A DNA stretch of 20,328 bases from a virus, in the IMG/VR virus record IMGVR_UViG_3300042468_000045, positions 1 to 20,328 of that record. One strand, given 5' to 3'. Shown here piece after piece: positions 7,919 to 13,568 of this stretch. The notes beneath the pieces were generated by a model that searched no databases, was not told the origin of the DNA, and was given only the letters and a program-made list of their open reading frames with translations. Position 1 is the stretch's first letter; each line of letters opens with the position of its first letter. The translations under genes were made by a program, and so were the position numbers.

Positions 7919-8565
7919 TAGTCTTCTCGCCTAACGATGGAGCGGTCGGAAATCATGCGGATGTCTTCGCCGTTCAGGACCGAGATGGCGCGGTTCAGGA
8001 AACCTTCCCACGTCTTGATGCGGGCGTCGTCCTTCAGGAACGGCGTGGCCTCCAGCAGGGACGCATACAGCAGAGCGTCGGGCGCTTTCTCGGTGTACCA
8101 GTTCGTCTGCGTGGTTTCATCCAGCAGCGGCGGAAGTTCGTAGCACAGAACCTCATACGGGTATGCATCATCCGGCGTCGGGGCCACGATCCAGTTATCG
8201 AAGTCGTAGTCCGCATAGAAGCGCGGCACGCCCTCATTGGTCTGATCCGGCCAGAACATGCGGATGTACTCATAGGCGCGCGGGTAAATCTCAGACAGCG
8301 TATCGTTCGATGCGCCGGTCCCGACGCGCATGGATACCGTTTCGCGCCAGCGGTCTGGCTTGGCGATGCGAGGTTCACCCTGAACGAAGGTCGAGGCCAG
8401 CACCGTGACGGTGCCCTGAATCTTCAGTTCTCGCGCAAGCCTGCGCTCAGCCAGATTGACCAGGGTCGGCAGTTGATCATAGACCGTAGGGTCAGACAGA
8501 TTGCCGCGCTCAAGATATCTCCTGAGATCGCTAAGCAGTCCCGTGTATGTCATCGCCGTAGGCAT
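7918..8565 (-). CDS. Second adaptor-like tail protein (SU10-adaptor type), 215 aa
   Basis: Two in-frame ATGs are possible: 8565 (MPTAM) and 8553 (MTYTG). The second aligns better with the common 'MTYT.L...' opening of this family, but the first is the longer frame. The protein has a helical N-terminus (LVNLAERRLARELKIQGTVT), a middle beta part with GVPRFYADYDFDNWIVAPTP and YPYEVLCYELPPLL, and a C-terminal helix (LLYASLLEATPFL, ARIKTWEGFLNRAI). The pattern 'G.P.FYA....N.I..AP.P...Y..E..Y...PP.L......N......P..LLYA.L.EA..FL' is typical of SU10-adaptor-like podophage proteins. It precedes fibre and nozzle genes and overlaps the next start (TAATG), so a head-tail adaptor at the nozzle is likely. 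Confidence 0.78.
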   Translation of the reverse strand: MPTAMTYTGLLSDLRRYLERGNLSDPTVYDQLPTLVNLAERRLARELKIQGTVTVLASTFVQGEPRIAKPDRWRETVSMRVGTGASNDTLSEIYPRAYEYIRMFWPDQTNEGVPRFYADYDFDNWIVAPTPDDAYPYEVLCYELPPLLDETTQTNWYTEKAPDALLYASLLEATPFLKDDARIKTWEGFLNRAISVLNGEDIRMISDRSIVRRED

Positions 8566-8579
8566 AGAGGGAACCTATC

Positions 8580-8828
8580 CTATTTGCTTGACTTAGGCCA
8601 CGCCTTCACTGTCGCCGAATGTTTCGCGGCGCACTCGGCATAGGCGATGATCAATTCGGCCTCCCACTCGGATCGCGGTGGATCAACGAACGGCGTCGGT
8701 GTCTTCGACAGGGGCGGACATGGTGACGCCAGATTGGCCTGAAGCGACGGAGTTTGCGCGAGCAACGAGGCCGTCGAGCAGGCTGACAGCACCGGCAGGA
8801 GGAGCGCAATCAGCGCGGACTGGAACAT
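8580..8828 (-). CDS. Outer-membrane lipoprotein spanin (Rz1-like), 82 aa
   Basis: The frame is open further upstream, but the real start is the ATG at 8828. It has AGGGAG upstream and gives a signal sequence with a lipobox: MFQSALIALLLPVLSAC, with Cys17 as the predicted lipidation site. The mature part is short and proline-containing (PCPPLSKTPTPFVDPPRSEW), then helical with two further Cys. It begins within the i-spanin gene in a different frame and extends about 100 bases beyond its stop, so the pair is overlapping rather than fully nested. At about 66 mature residues it is longer than lambda Rz1 but within the range of o-spanins. It should pair with the neighbouring Rz-like protein across the periplasm. 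Confidence 0.85.
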   Translation of the reverse strand: MFQSALIALLLPVLSACSTASLLAQTPSLQANLASPCPPLSKTPTPFVDPPRSEWEAELIIAYAECAAKHSATVKAWPKSSK

Positions 8829-9072
8829 CTCTGAAAATCTCCCTGATCGTATTGCGGCTCTCGACGCGGGCAGGCTCAATGGTGGCCCGGAACGCCTCGA
8901 ATTCCGTGGCCTTGGCGTCGATCTTCGCCTGCATCTGAGCCTGAATACGCTCGGTCTTGCGAACAGCAGCAAGCGCATCCGCGTCGGCTTTCCAGTCACG
9001 GACAGTCCAGCCGCCGAGAACGCCAGCAACGACACACCCGGCAGCGACGTAGGCGACAGAGGGGACCTGCAT
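8683..9072 (-). CDS. Inner-membrane spanin (Rz-like), 129 aa
   Basis: This is the i-spanin of a two-component spanin pair, which fuses inner and outer membranes in the last step of lysis. An N-terminal membrane anchor (about residues 5-24, SVAYVAAGCVVAGVLGGW) is followed by a charged coiled coil (LAAVRKTERIQAQMQAKIDA then KATEFEAFRATIEPARVESR) and a periplasmic C-terminal region with a cysteine (VRADCAPPAG). Length and layout match lambda Rz-type proteins. The ATG lies one base after the stop of the 44-aa membrane protein gene. The Rz1-like gene begins inside its 3' half in another frame, the usual overlapping arrangement. Confidence 0.85.
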   Translation of the reverse strand: MQVPSVAYVAAGCVVAGVLGGWTVRDWKADADALAAVRKTERIQAQMQAKIDAKATEFEAFRATIEPARVESRNTIREIFRDVPVRADCAPPAGAVSLLDGLVARANSVASGQSGVTMSAPVEDTDAVR

Positions 9073-9073
9073 G

Positions 9074-9208
9074 TCAGCGCGACTTGCCCAACAGTTTCGA
9101 CACGAAAGCCTTATACGCGACGATCAGAACGAACGCGACAACCTTCACCGCGACCAGCAAGCCGACCAGGAACCCGATGATCAGGACCAGCCATTCTGAA
9201 CCGTACAT
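9074..9208 (-). CDS. 44-aa membrane protein in the lysis block
   Basis: This short gene has an ATG at 9208 with GGAG seven bases upstream, at 9219-9216. Its TGA (9076-9074) is one base from the i-spanin ATG. The product begins MYGSEWLVLIIGFLVGLLVA, continues through VKVVAFVLIVAYKAFV, and ends SKLLGKSR. That is a hydrophobic helix of about 28 residues, perhaps two short helices separated by one Lys, with a basic tail. It is preserved between the phosphoesterase and spanin genes with correct spacing and typical codon use. A small holin, pinholin or antiholin is the most natural reading, but size and hydrophobicity alone cannot prove it. Confidence 0.72.
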   Translation of the reverse strand: MYGSEWLVLIIGFLVGLLVAVKVVAFVLIVAYKAFVSKLLGKSR

Positions 9209-9246
9209 CTCCGGGCTCCGAGAAGGTCATAGGTTATGCGCGATGT

Positions 9247-10455
9247 TCATGAGGCCGTCTTGCCGACCGACCACTTGCCACGCCGCCATGCCAGATATTC
9301 GGTGGCGTCTTCCAAAGAAAAGAACGGCTTGATGTAGCGAACCGGGTCGCCGATGTGGTCAGGATCAATGACCGCCGCCAGCGAGCGAGCCCAATTGCCG
9401 TCTTGGAAGCCCTTCTCCTTGGCGTAGTGATCCATGTCTTTGTAAGCGCCTACCCGGAAACCGTGGCAGAGCCGCTTCGGGTCATTGTGCCAGATCGGGA
9501 TGTACCCGGTTGTGTGCCGGTGTCCGCAAGCCAAGATGTGGTCGCGGTGGCCGAACAGGGTTTCTCGCACCAGAGCGTGGGCTGGGTTGAACTGCGAGCC
9601 GCCGGGAAAGTCGTGGCGGACGTGCAGCCGGAACGCAGCCCCGCTGGGCAGGTTCAGTTCAAGCCGCGCTCCGCTTTCCTCCAGACCGCCGATTTGACCA
9701 AACAGGCGGTGAATGTAATCCGAGACATCGCCCTTCTCGGTGTGCCAGCTATCGTGATTTCCCTTGATCCGCAGGAGCCACGGAAGCGAGCCCATCAGCC
9801 ACTCGATCAGCTTCAGCGACTGCTTGGCGGTAATCTCCTGATGGGCGTATAACTTCGCAAGGCGACCGACCCAGTTGTTGCTGTCGTCGCCCACATCCAC
9901 AGCTAGGACACCCTCGGTGTCGCGGCACAGGCGGACGTCGCGGTCGAGATCGCCCCAAGCGCAGCCGGGGTCATCGACGTGCGGATCGCCGAAGAAGGCA
10001 AGCATGATTGGGCCGTCGATATTGACCTGCACCTGACGCAGTTTGGCCGCATCGTGGTGGGCCTTCCGCTTTGCATGACGCTCTGTCAGCGCCGCGATCA
10101 GTTCCTCGGCGGTCTGCTCGCCGTCGTGCGGAAGGTCGTCAAATGTAAAGTCTGGCTTGACATATTCGTCCAGCTTCAAACCGTAGCGATTGACCGCGAC
10201 GTTAAGCCGGTGCGTCGTGGTGTTGAGATCGAGGCACATCCGGCGGGCAGTTTCAGCGCGCGCTGAAAAGTTCCTCCGCCCACCCCTGTTGACTCCGGTG
10301 CCGTAACCTTCGGCGACGCACTCGTTATAGACCGCGACCGTGCGCTCAGCTTCTTCGATGGTTAATTGCTTTGCAGCCACTACAGCACGTAGGGGATGCG
10401 CGAACCCGTAGGCGTCGCTAGGAATACAGTCATAGCCGCTTTTCCCTCTGCTCAA
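9247..10455 (-). CDS. Calcineurin-like metallophosphoesterase, about 402 aa
   Basis: The domain from about residue 148 has the full metallophosphoesterase set: GDPHVDD (156-162), GDDSNNW (189-195), GNHDSW (232-237), a conserved His region (LHVRHDFPGG) and GHRHTTG (311-317). This predicts a two-metal hydrolase acting on a phosphodiester or phosphomonoester; the substrate is unknown. The first 145 residues are different: helical and basic, with an HTH-like stretch (LTIEEAERTVAVYNECVAEG, then NFSARAETARRM), suggesting nucleic-acid binding. The start is uncertain: TTG at 10455 gives the longest frame and overlaps the endolysin end by 26 bases, with no clear ribosome site, and no in-frame ATG is close. 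It stands between the endolysin and the spanins, an odd place for a nuclease-like enzyme. Confidence 0.82.
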   Translation of the reverse strand: MSRGKSGYDCIPSDAYGFAHPLRAVVAAKQLTIEEAERTVAVYNECVAEGYGTGVNRGGRRNFSARAETARRMCLDLNTTTHRLNVAVNRYGLKLDEYVKPDFTFDDLPHDGEQTAEELIAALTERHAKRKAHHDAAKLRQVQVNIDGPIMLAFFGDPHVDDPGCAWGDLDRDVRLCRDTEGVLAVDVGDDSNNWVGRLAKLYAHQEITAKQSLKLIEWLMGSLPWLLRIKGNHDSWHTEKGDVSDYIHRLFGQIGGLEESGARLELNLPSGAAFRLHVRHDFPGGSQFNPAHALVRETLFGHRDHILACGHRHTTGYIPIWHNDPKRLCHGFRVGAYKDMDHYAKEKGFQDGNWARSLAAVIDPDHIGDPVRYIKPFFSLEDATEYLAWRRGKWSVGKTAS

Positions 10456-11161
10456 GCCATTTGAAGATCATGACGGCGATGCCGCCAGCTACGATCAGCC
10501 CCGCCACAATGGCCGCTAGGGTCTGAAGGTGTTCGTGATACTGCATCTGCGGCGCAACCAACGCCTGAACCTGCTGTGCCCCCGCAACCACGCCAGATGC
10601 CGCGACGCCCGCGCCAGTCCACATCGTCTTAGAGACAGTCAATGGCTTCTCGATGACAGGTGTTGGCGGAGTCATGCCGATCATACGCAGCGTCGTGGAC
10701 GGCGGAACCTCGGGCTCGTCATCAACCTGCTCCCACAGCGCGGCTTCAGCGGCGCGACGGCGAACAAGGCCCGGAAGGCGCTTGCCTCCAGCATTAACGA
10801 AGCGCATCAGTTGCGCGGGCACGGCGTCGAACTGACGCGCATTGATCCGCTTCCAGATCGCCCACTTCGCTCCCGCGCCCAGATTGAACACGAACGAAAG
10901 GAGCGCCGCGTATTGGCTATCCGAGAGGTCTGCCAGTACGTCGGCCTTGACCACGCCCGATAGCCGTTTGGCGGCGTGCGCGATGTCAGCCCGCAGCCAC
11001 GCCTCCGCACGGGCGCGCGTGTATTTCATCCCGACCTTGACATCAGGCCCGGTGTGCCCCCATCCGGCAGTCGCGATGCCAGCCGGGCAGTTATAGCCCG
11101 TGAGTTTAAGGCCCTCGAACTCTTTGATGATTTCGAAGGCTTGCTGTGGTGTGGGCCTCAT
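10430..11161 (-). CDS. GH24 (T4-type) endolysin with hydrophobic C-terminus, 243 aa
   Basis: This is a lysozyme/muramidase that cuts the glycan strands of peptidoglycan for lysis. Residues 15-37 carry the GH24 catalytic arrangement E16-x8-C25-x5-T31 (EGLKLTGYNCPAGIATAGWG then HT). Cys replaces the usual Asp, a variant known in this family. The DSQYAALLSFVFNLG segment and the C-terminal catalytic-domain motif GLVRRRAAEAALW (near residue 140) complete the domain. Unusually, about 90 residues follow: a Pro/Thr-rich linker, then two hydrophobic stretches (about 180-202 and 214-235) and a charged end, QREKRL. So the enzyme may be membrane-tethered at its C-terminus. Most free GH24 endolysins are about 150-165 residues. 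The lysozyme call is strong; the role of the tail is inferred. Confidence 0.9.
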   Translation of the reverse strand: MRPTPQQAFEIIKEFEGLKLTGYNCPAGIATAGWGHTGPDVKVGMKYTRARAEAWLRADIAHAAKRLSGVVKADVLADLSDSQYAALLSFVFNLGAGAKWAIWKRINARQFDAVPAQLMRFVNAGGKRLPGLVRRRAAEAALWEQVDDEPEVPPSTTLRMIGMTPPTPVIEKPLTVSKTMWTGAGVAASGVVAGAQQVQALVAPQMQYHEHLQTLAAIVAGLIVAGGIAVMIFKWLEQREKRL

Positions 11162-11529
11162 GGCGACGGCGGAGCCCCCTTAAAGAAATGCGCCACCTTG
11201 TCGCCCACCAGCCACCACAGGAACGCGGCGGCGACACTGAAGGCCCCCGCGATGGTGGACGTCACCCAGATCACGCGGGCCTTGAACATCTCCCACGCGA
11301 AAACCTTATCCTTGATGGCGGCTATATCCTCGCGCATTTCATTCAGTGCGTGCAAGACCGCCTCCGACATCCTGGCGTTGTGATCGACTTGCGCCTGAAT
11401 AACCTGCAACCTGTCGTCGTGTCCACTGGCGCGAACCTCAAGGTTCTCGATCTGCTGAGACGTCGCGCCAAGCTCGACGTACACCTTCTTGATGTCGTCC
11501 TTGAGTTCGGCGTGGGTCGGTTGGGTCAC
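11158..11529 (-). CDS. Coiled-coil single-TM protein, putative holin-like, 123 aa
   Basis: I choose the GTG at 11529, which overlaps the preceding TGA (GTGA), rather than a start inside the previous gene, because the upstream residues have a shadow-frame composition. Residues 6-80 form a charged coiled coil (ELKDDIKKVYVELGATSQQI, then EMREDIAAIKDKVFAWEMFK). One membrane helix follows (about residues 86-109, ending AAAFLWWLVG) and a short basic tail with HFFKGAPPSP. This layout resembles XhlA/hemolysin-type accessory holins. Its stop overlaps the endolysin start (ATGA), placing it at the head of the lysis block. A role in membrane permeabilisation is probable, but holins are too varied to be certain. 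Confidence 0.65.
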   Translation of the reverse strand: MTQPTHAELKDDIKKVYVELGATSQQIENLEVRASGHDDRLQVIQAQVDHNARMSEAVLHALNEMREDIAAIKDKVFAWEMFKARVIWVTSTIAGAFSVAAAFLWWLVGDKVAHFFKGAPPSP

Positions 11530-11888
11530 TTTAGGTTTCTCAGCTTGTAGATAGCCGAGAGGTAGACCTCGCTTAATCCGTCGATGAGATTGGCGACCGC
11601 CCGATTGCCCTTGCAGATCGTCTCGTGGTTCTGCTCGATCCATTGGCAGTCCGCCTCCAGCATCTTGAGGATGTCGGTCTCTTTGATGCTCGGGGCAGGG
11701 ATGCCGCCGATCAATTCGTATGCGCCCTGGTATGCCTCAACCAGCGTATCCAGCGCGTCGATCACCGCGTCATAGAACTCGCCGAGCGCCTGATGGCGGG
11801 CGTAACTACCCGCGCCTGTCGCGCGCCAGTGATTCCAGTGGGCGACGTTGCGCGTGAAGAAAACGCGGCTGATCAGTTCCTCGATCAT
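11526..11888 (-). CDS. Helical DUF5856-like protein, 120 aa
   Basis: It starts at the overlapping ATGA junction. The protein is almost entirely helical: ISRVFFTRNVAHWNHWRATG, then SYARHQALGEFYDAVIDALD, VEAYQGAYELIGG, and a C-terminal helix with CKGNRAVANLIDGLSEVYLS. I recognise the pattern 'R...H..H..T.SYA.H.AL..FYD.I.D..D...E.YQG' as the DUF5856 family seen in phages. It recalls the four-helix ferritin/Dps fold, with His and Glu residues in the expected helices, but a ferroxidase centre cannot be confirmed from sequence. It lies at the boundary between virion and lysis genes, with a GTGA overlap to the next gene. Function is unknown; iron or DNA protection is only an inference from resemblance. 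Confidence 0.7.
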   Translation of the reverse strand: MIEELISRVFFTRNVAHWNHWRATGAGSYARHQALGEFYDAVIDALDTLVEAYQGAYELIGGIPAPSIKETDILKMLEADCQWIEQNHETICKGNRAVANLIDGLSEVYLSAIYKLRNLK

Positions 11889-12478
11889 GCGACACGCTCA
11901 ATCACGACATACGATGACGGAATGGCCGGGACCGCCGGAGGGCCAACGACGGCGGCTGTATGGTCAAGCGTTACGGCGGTGTTCTCTGGAAGCCACATGG
12001 CCTGAACATACTGCCCCGCCGTAGCGACCACAGTGTAGGTGGTCTGCGCTGTGTGGACGCCACCGTCGCCGGTTTTGGGAACGGTTTGCTTGCGGGCGGT
12101 GTTGGTGATGTCTGTGCCGCTCAGTCGGAGCCATACCGAGACGTCATGGTCTGAGGCGTCGGAATTCGCAAACTGAAGGCTGTACGAAAGCACATACGTC
12201 CCGGCGTCAGCCAATGTGATGCGCGTGAGGTTCGATCCGTCCGTTACGACCGTGACGCCCGCCGTGTTGATGATGTTCGTGCCGAACTTCACAGCCGTCG
12301 GCGTGCTGACATTTCCAGACTGGTCAGTGACGTCGCAGAACGATCCGTACGACTTCCCGGCATAACCGATGGCCTCGGCGGTCGTCTGCACGCTCACGCC
12401 GCCCTGAACGACGGCGGTGATCTCCCCGCCGTCCAGAGCGGTAGCCGAGGGCAGGTCTGTGAATTTTACGTTCGCCAT
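11885..12478 (-). CDS. Virion protein with TNF/C1q-like beta sandwich, 197 aa
   Basis: The ATG is three bases after the upstream TAG. The first 45 residues (MANVKFTDLPSATALDGGEI then QTTAEAIGYA) match the short N-terminal attachment segments of tail-fibre-like proteins ('FTDLP.A..L.G.E...V'). Residues 48-197 (YGSFCDVTDQ, AGVTVVTDGSNLTRITLADA, GTYVLSYSLQFAN, VSVWLRLSGTDI, YVQAMWLPENTAVTL) are typical of C1q/TNF-like trimeric beta-sandwich domains in phage surface proteins. No transmembrane segment is visible. The stop overlaps the ATG of the next gene (ATGA). A trimeric receptor-binding or decoration knob is plausible; exact position on the particle is unknown. Confidence 0.7.
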   Translation of the reverse strand: MANVKFTDLPSATALDGGEITAVVQGGVSVQTTAEAIGYAGKSYGSFCDVTDQSGNVSTPTAVKFGTNIINTAGVTVVTDGSNLTRITLADAGTYVLSYSLQFANSDASDHDVSVWLRLSGTDITNTARKQTVPKTGDGGVHTAQTTYTVVATAGQYVQAMWLPENTAVTLDHTAAVVGPPAVPAIPSSYVVIERVA

Positions 12479-12481
12479 GGT

Positions 12482-12832
12482 CTATGCCAGCCCATACTCT
12501 ATGTTCAGGTCGATTGATTCCTGATCAGCCGCTGCCGTCTGAGCGTTCGTCGCCGTGTCCTGCGTATCGCGGCGCGGATTATCCACAGGCACCGGATCAG
12601 GTCGCAGGAGTTGCCGACGGTAGTACGGCTGCGGAACGTCATCGCAGGACGCGCACACGTAGAGCCCCAGCCCAACGGGAGCCGATCCGCCGCGATAGTC
12701 TTTCTTCTCGCGAAGGGTTTCGTGCTGAACCATGAAGCCGCAGCCGTCGCAGATCGCCAGAGCACGCGGGCTCTTGGCGTCGAAGTTCGGCCACTCTCGG
12801 AATTTGCGGCCTGCGCCGTGACCGTACTGCAT
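12482..12832 (-). CDS. Zinc-ribbon phage protein, 116 aa
   Basis: I place the start at the ATG at 12832, which overlaps the preceding stop (TGATG) and has GGGTGG upstream. A GTG four codons earlier (12844) is also in frame but less well placed. Two CxxC pairs (C28/C31 in ICDGCG and C60/C63 in VCASCDD, counted from that ATG) about 30 residues apart form a likely zinc-binding ribbon. The N-terminus is basic (YGHGAGRKFREWPNFD) and the C-terminus is acidic and Asn/Gln-rich. It immediately follows the adaptor-like gene, an arrangement I recall from other podophages. A structural zinc site in a small connector-associated or regulatory protein is likely; the partner is unknown. Confidence 0.7.
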   Translation of the reverse strand: MQYGHGAGRKFREWPNFDAKSPRALAICDGCGFMVQHETLREKKDYRGGSAPVGLGLYVCASCDDVPQPYYRRQLLRPDPVPVDNPRRDTQDTATNAQTAAADQESIDLNIEYGLA

Positions 12833-13515
12833 CAGGACAACCACCCGTCGATGGTGATGCGCAGCGGAACGCGCTCGCGGTCTTCCGCAGCAGCGATGTC
12901 GTAGGACTTCTGTGCCAGTATCTGAAGCGTCGCCTGCCGCTCGGGCGCGAACTTCACCGCCAGTTTCGCCGAGAGGCCGGATGCGATGGCTTCCATCCAG
13001 CGGTTCGGCGCGTTCAGGCTATCGGTGAAAGCCCCGGCGTCTTCCTGCATTTTCATGCGGTAGTAATACACAGTGACCGTCGCATCCTGCGGCACCGGCC
13101 ACACAAATATCGACGGCGTGATCGTGCGCTGGAAATAGAACTGCGTAGGACGCGCGCCCTGCTGCGCCTTGTTCGGCAGCGCCGCGTACTCGGCTCGACT
13201 GATCGGCGAGAGCATCAGATCGGTATTGATGCCGCCTGACGTCGTGCGCGCGAAGACCTGAAGCAGATTAACGGTACGCTCCTGGAGTGCGTATTCCGCC
13301 GTGCCAGCGACCAGAGACACGGACTGTAGGTCTACTTCCCAGAGATTCGGCCCGTTATTGGCCCACTCCGAGAACATGAAGTTGATCGACCGGCGCGCGC
13401 TGTCGATGTCATTTGCCGAGAGAGACGATGGCGCACGTCCGCACCGCTCGAACGCTTCAGTGATGAAGTCGATCTGCGCGAGGCTAGAGAACGTGTATGT
13501 CCCACTCGACGTCAT
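12832..13515 (-). CDS. Adaptor-like / P22 gp4-like head-tail connector, 227 aa
   Basis: It probably forms a ring below the portal and helps retain packaged DNA. The N-terminal half is helical (FITEAFERCGRAPSSL then DIDSARRSINFMFSEWANNG), followed by a beta part (DLQSVSLVAGTAEYAL, SPISRAEYAAL, TQFYFQRTITPSIFVWPVPQ, VTVYYYRM) and a C-terminal helix containing NRWMEAIASGLSAKLAVKFA. The order 'A...W...GPNLW', 'G...Y.L', 'P..FYF.R...P.I..WPVP' is characteristic of small podophage adaptor/gp4-type proteins as I know them. Length fits the family. The stop overlaps the ATG of the zinc-ribbon gene. Connector assignment is by sequence pattern plus context, and a second protein of similar layout exists at 8565-7918. 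Confidence 0.72.
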   Translation of the reverse strand: MTSSGTYTFSSLAQIDFITEAFERCGRAPSSLSANDIDSARRSINFMFSEWANNGPNLWEVDLQSVSLVAGTAEYALQERTVNLLQVFARTTSGGINTDLMLSPISRAEYAALPNKAQQGARPTQFYFQRTITPSIFVWPVPQDATVTVYYYRMKMQEDAGAFTDSLNAPNRWMEAIASGLSAKLAVKFAPERQATLQILAQKSYDIAAAEDRERVPLRITIDGWLS

Positions 13516-13568
13516 CAGCCAGCCTTTTTCTTTAGCCTCGCCTACTTATCAGATTTTTCAGCAACCGC
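13516..13568. other. AT-rich intergenic gap before the adaptor-like gene
   Basis: This 53-base gap is one of the longest in the window and is richer in A and T than its surroundings, with an A-rich run on the minus strand just before the next ATG. I find no well-spaced -35/-10 pair and no inverted repeat. The ribosome site is weak (AAGAAAAAGGCTGG). It marks the boundary between the low-GC spike module and the connector genes and may be a recombination joint. Confidence 0.35.

Noticed and set aside
7031-7921. 296-codon open frame on the plus strand
   Set aside because: Antisense to the fibre gene, with an Arg-rich shadow composition and no recognisable motif.
8829-9035. Longer start for the Rz1-like protein
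   Set aside because: The upstream part is an Arg/Pro-rich shadow of the i-spanin; only the ATG at 8828 gives a signal peptide with lipobox.
11530-11643. Longer start for the coiled-coil/TM protein
   Set aside because: The extra 38 residues lie inside the preceding gene and have shadow-frame composition; the GTG at 11529 overlaps the upstream stop exactly.
13516-13568. Possible promoter in the AT-rich gap
   Set aside because: No -35 and -10 pair with suitable spacing can be found; it is recorded only as a gap.
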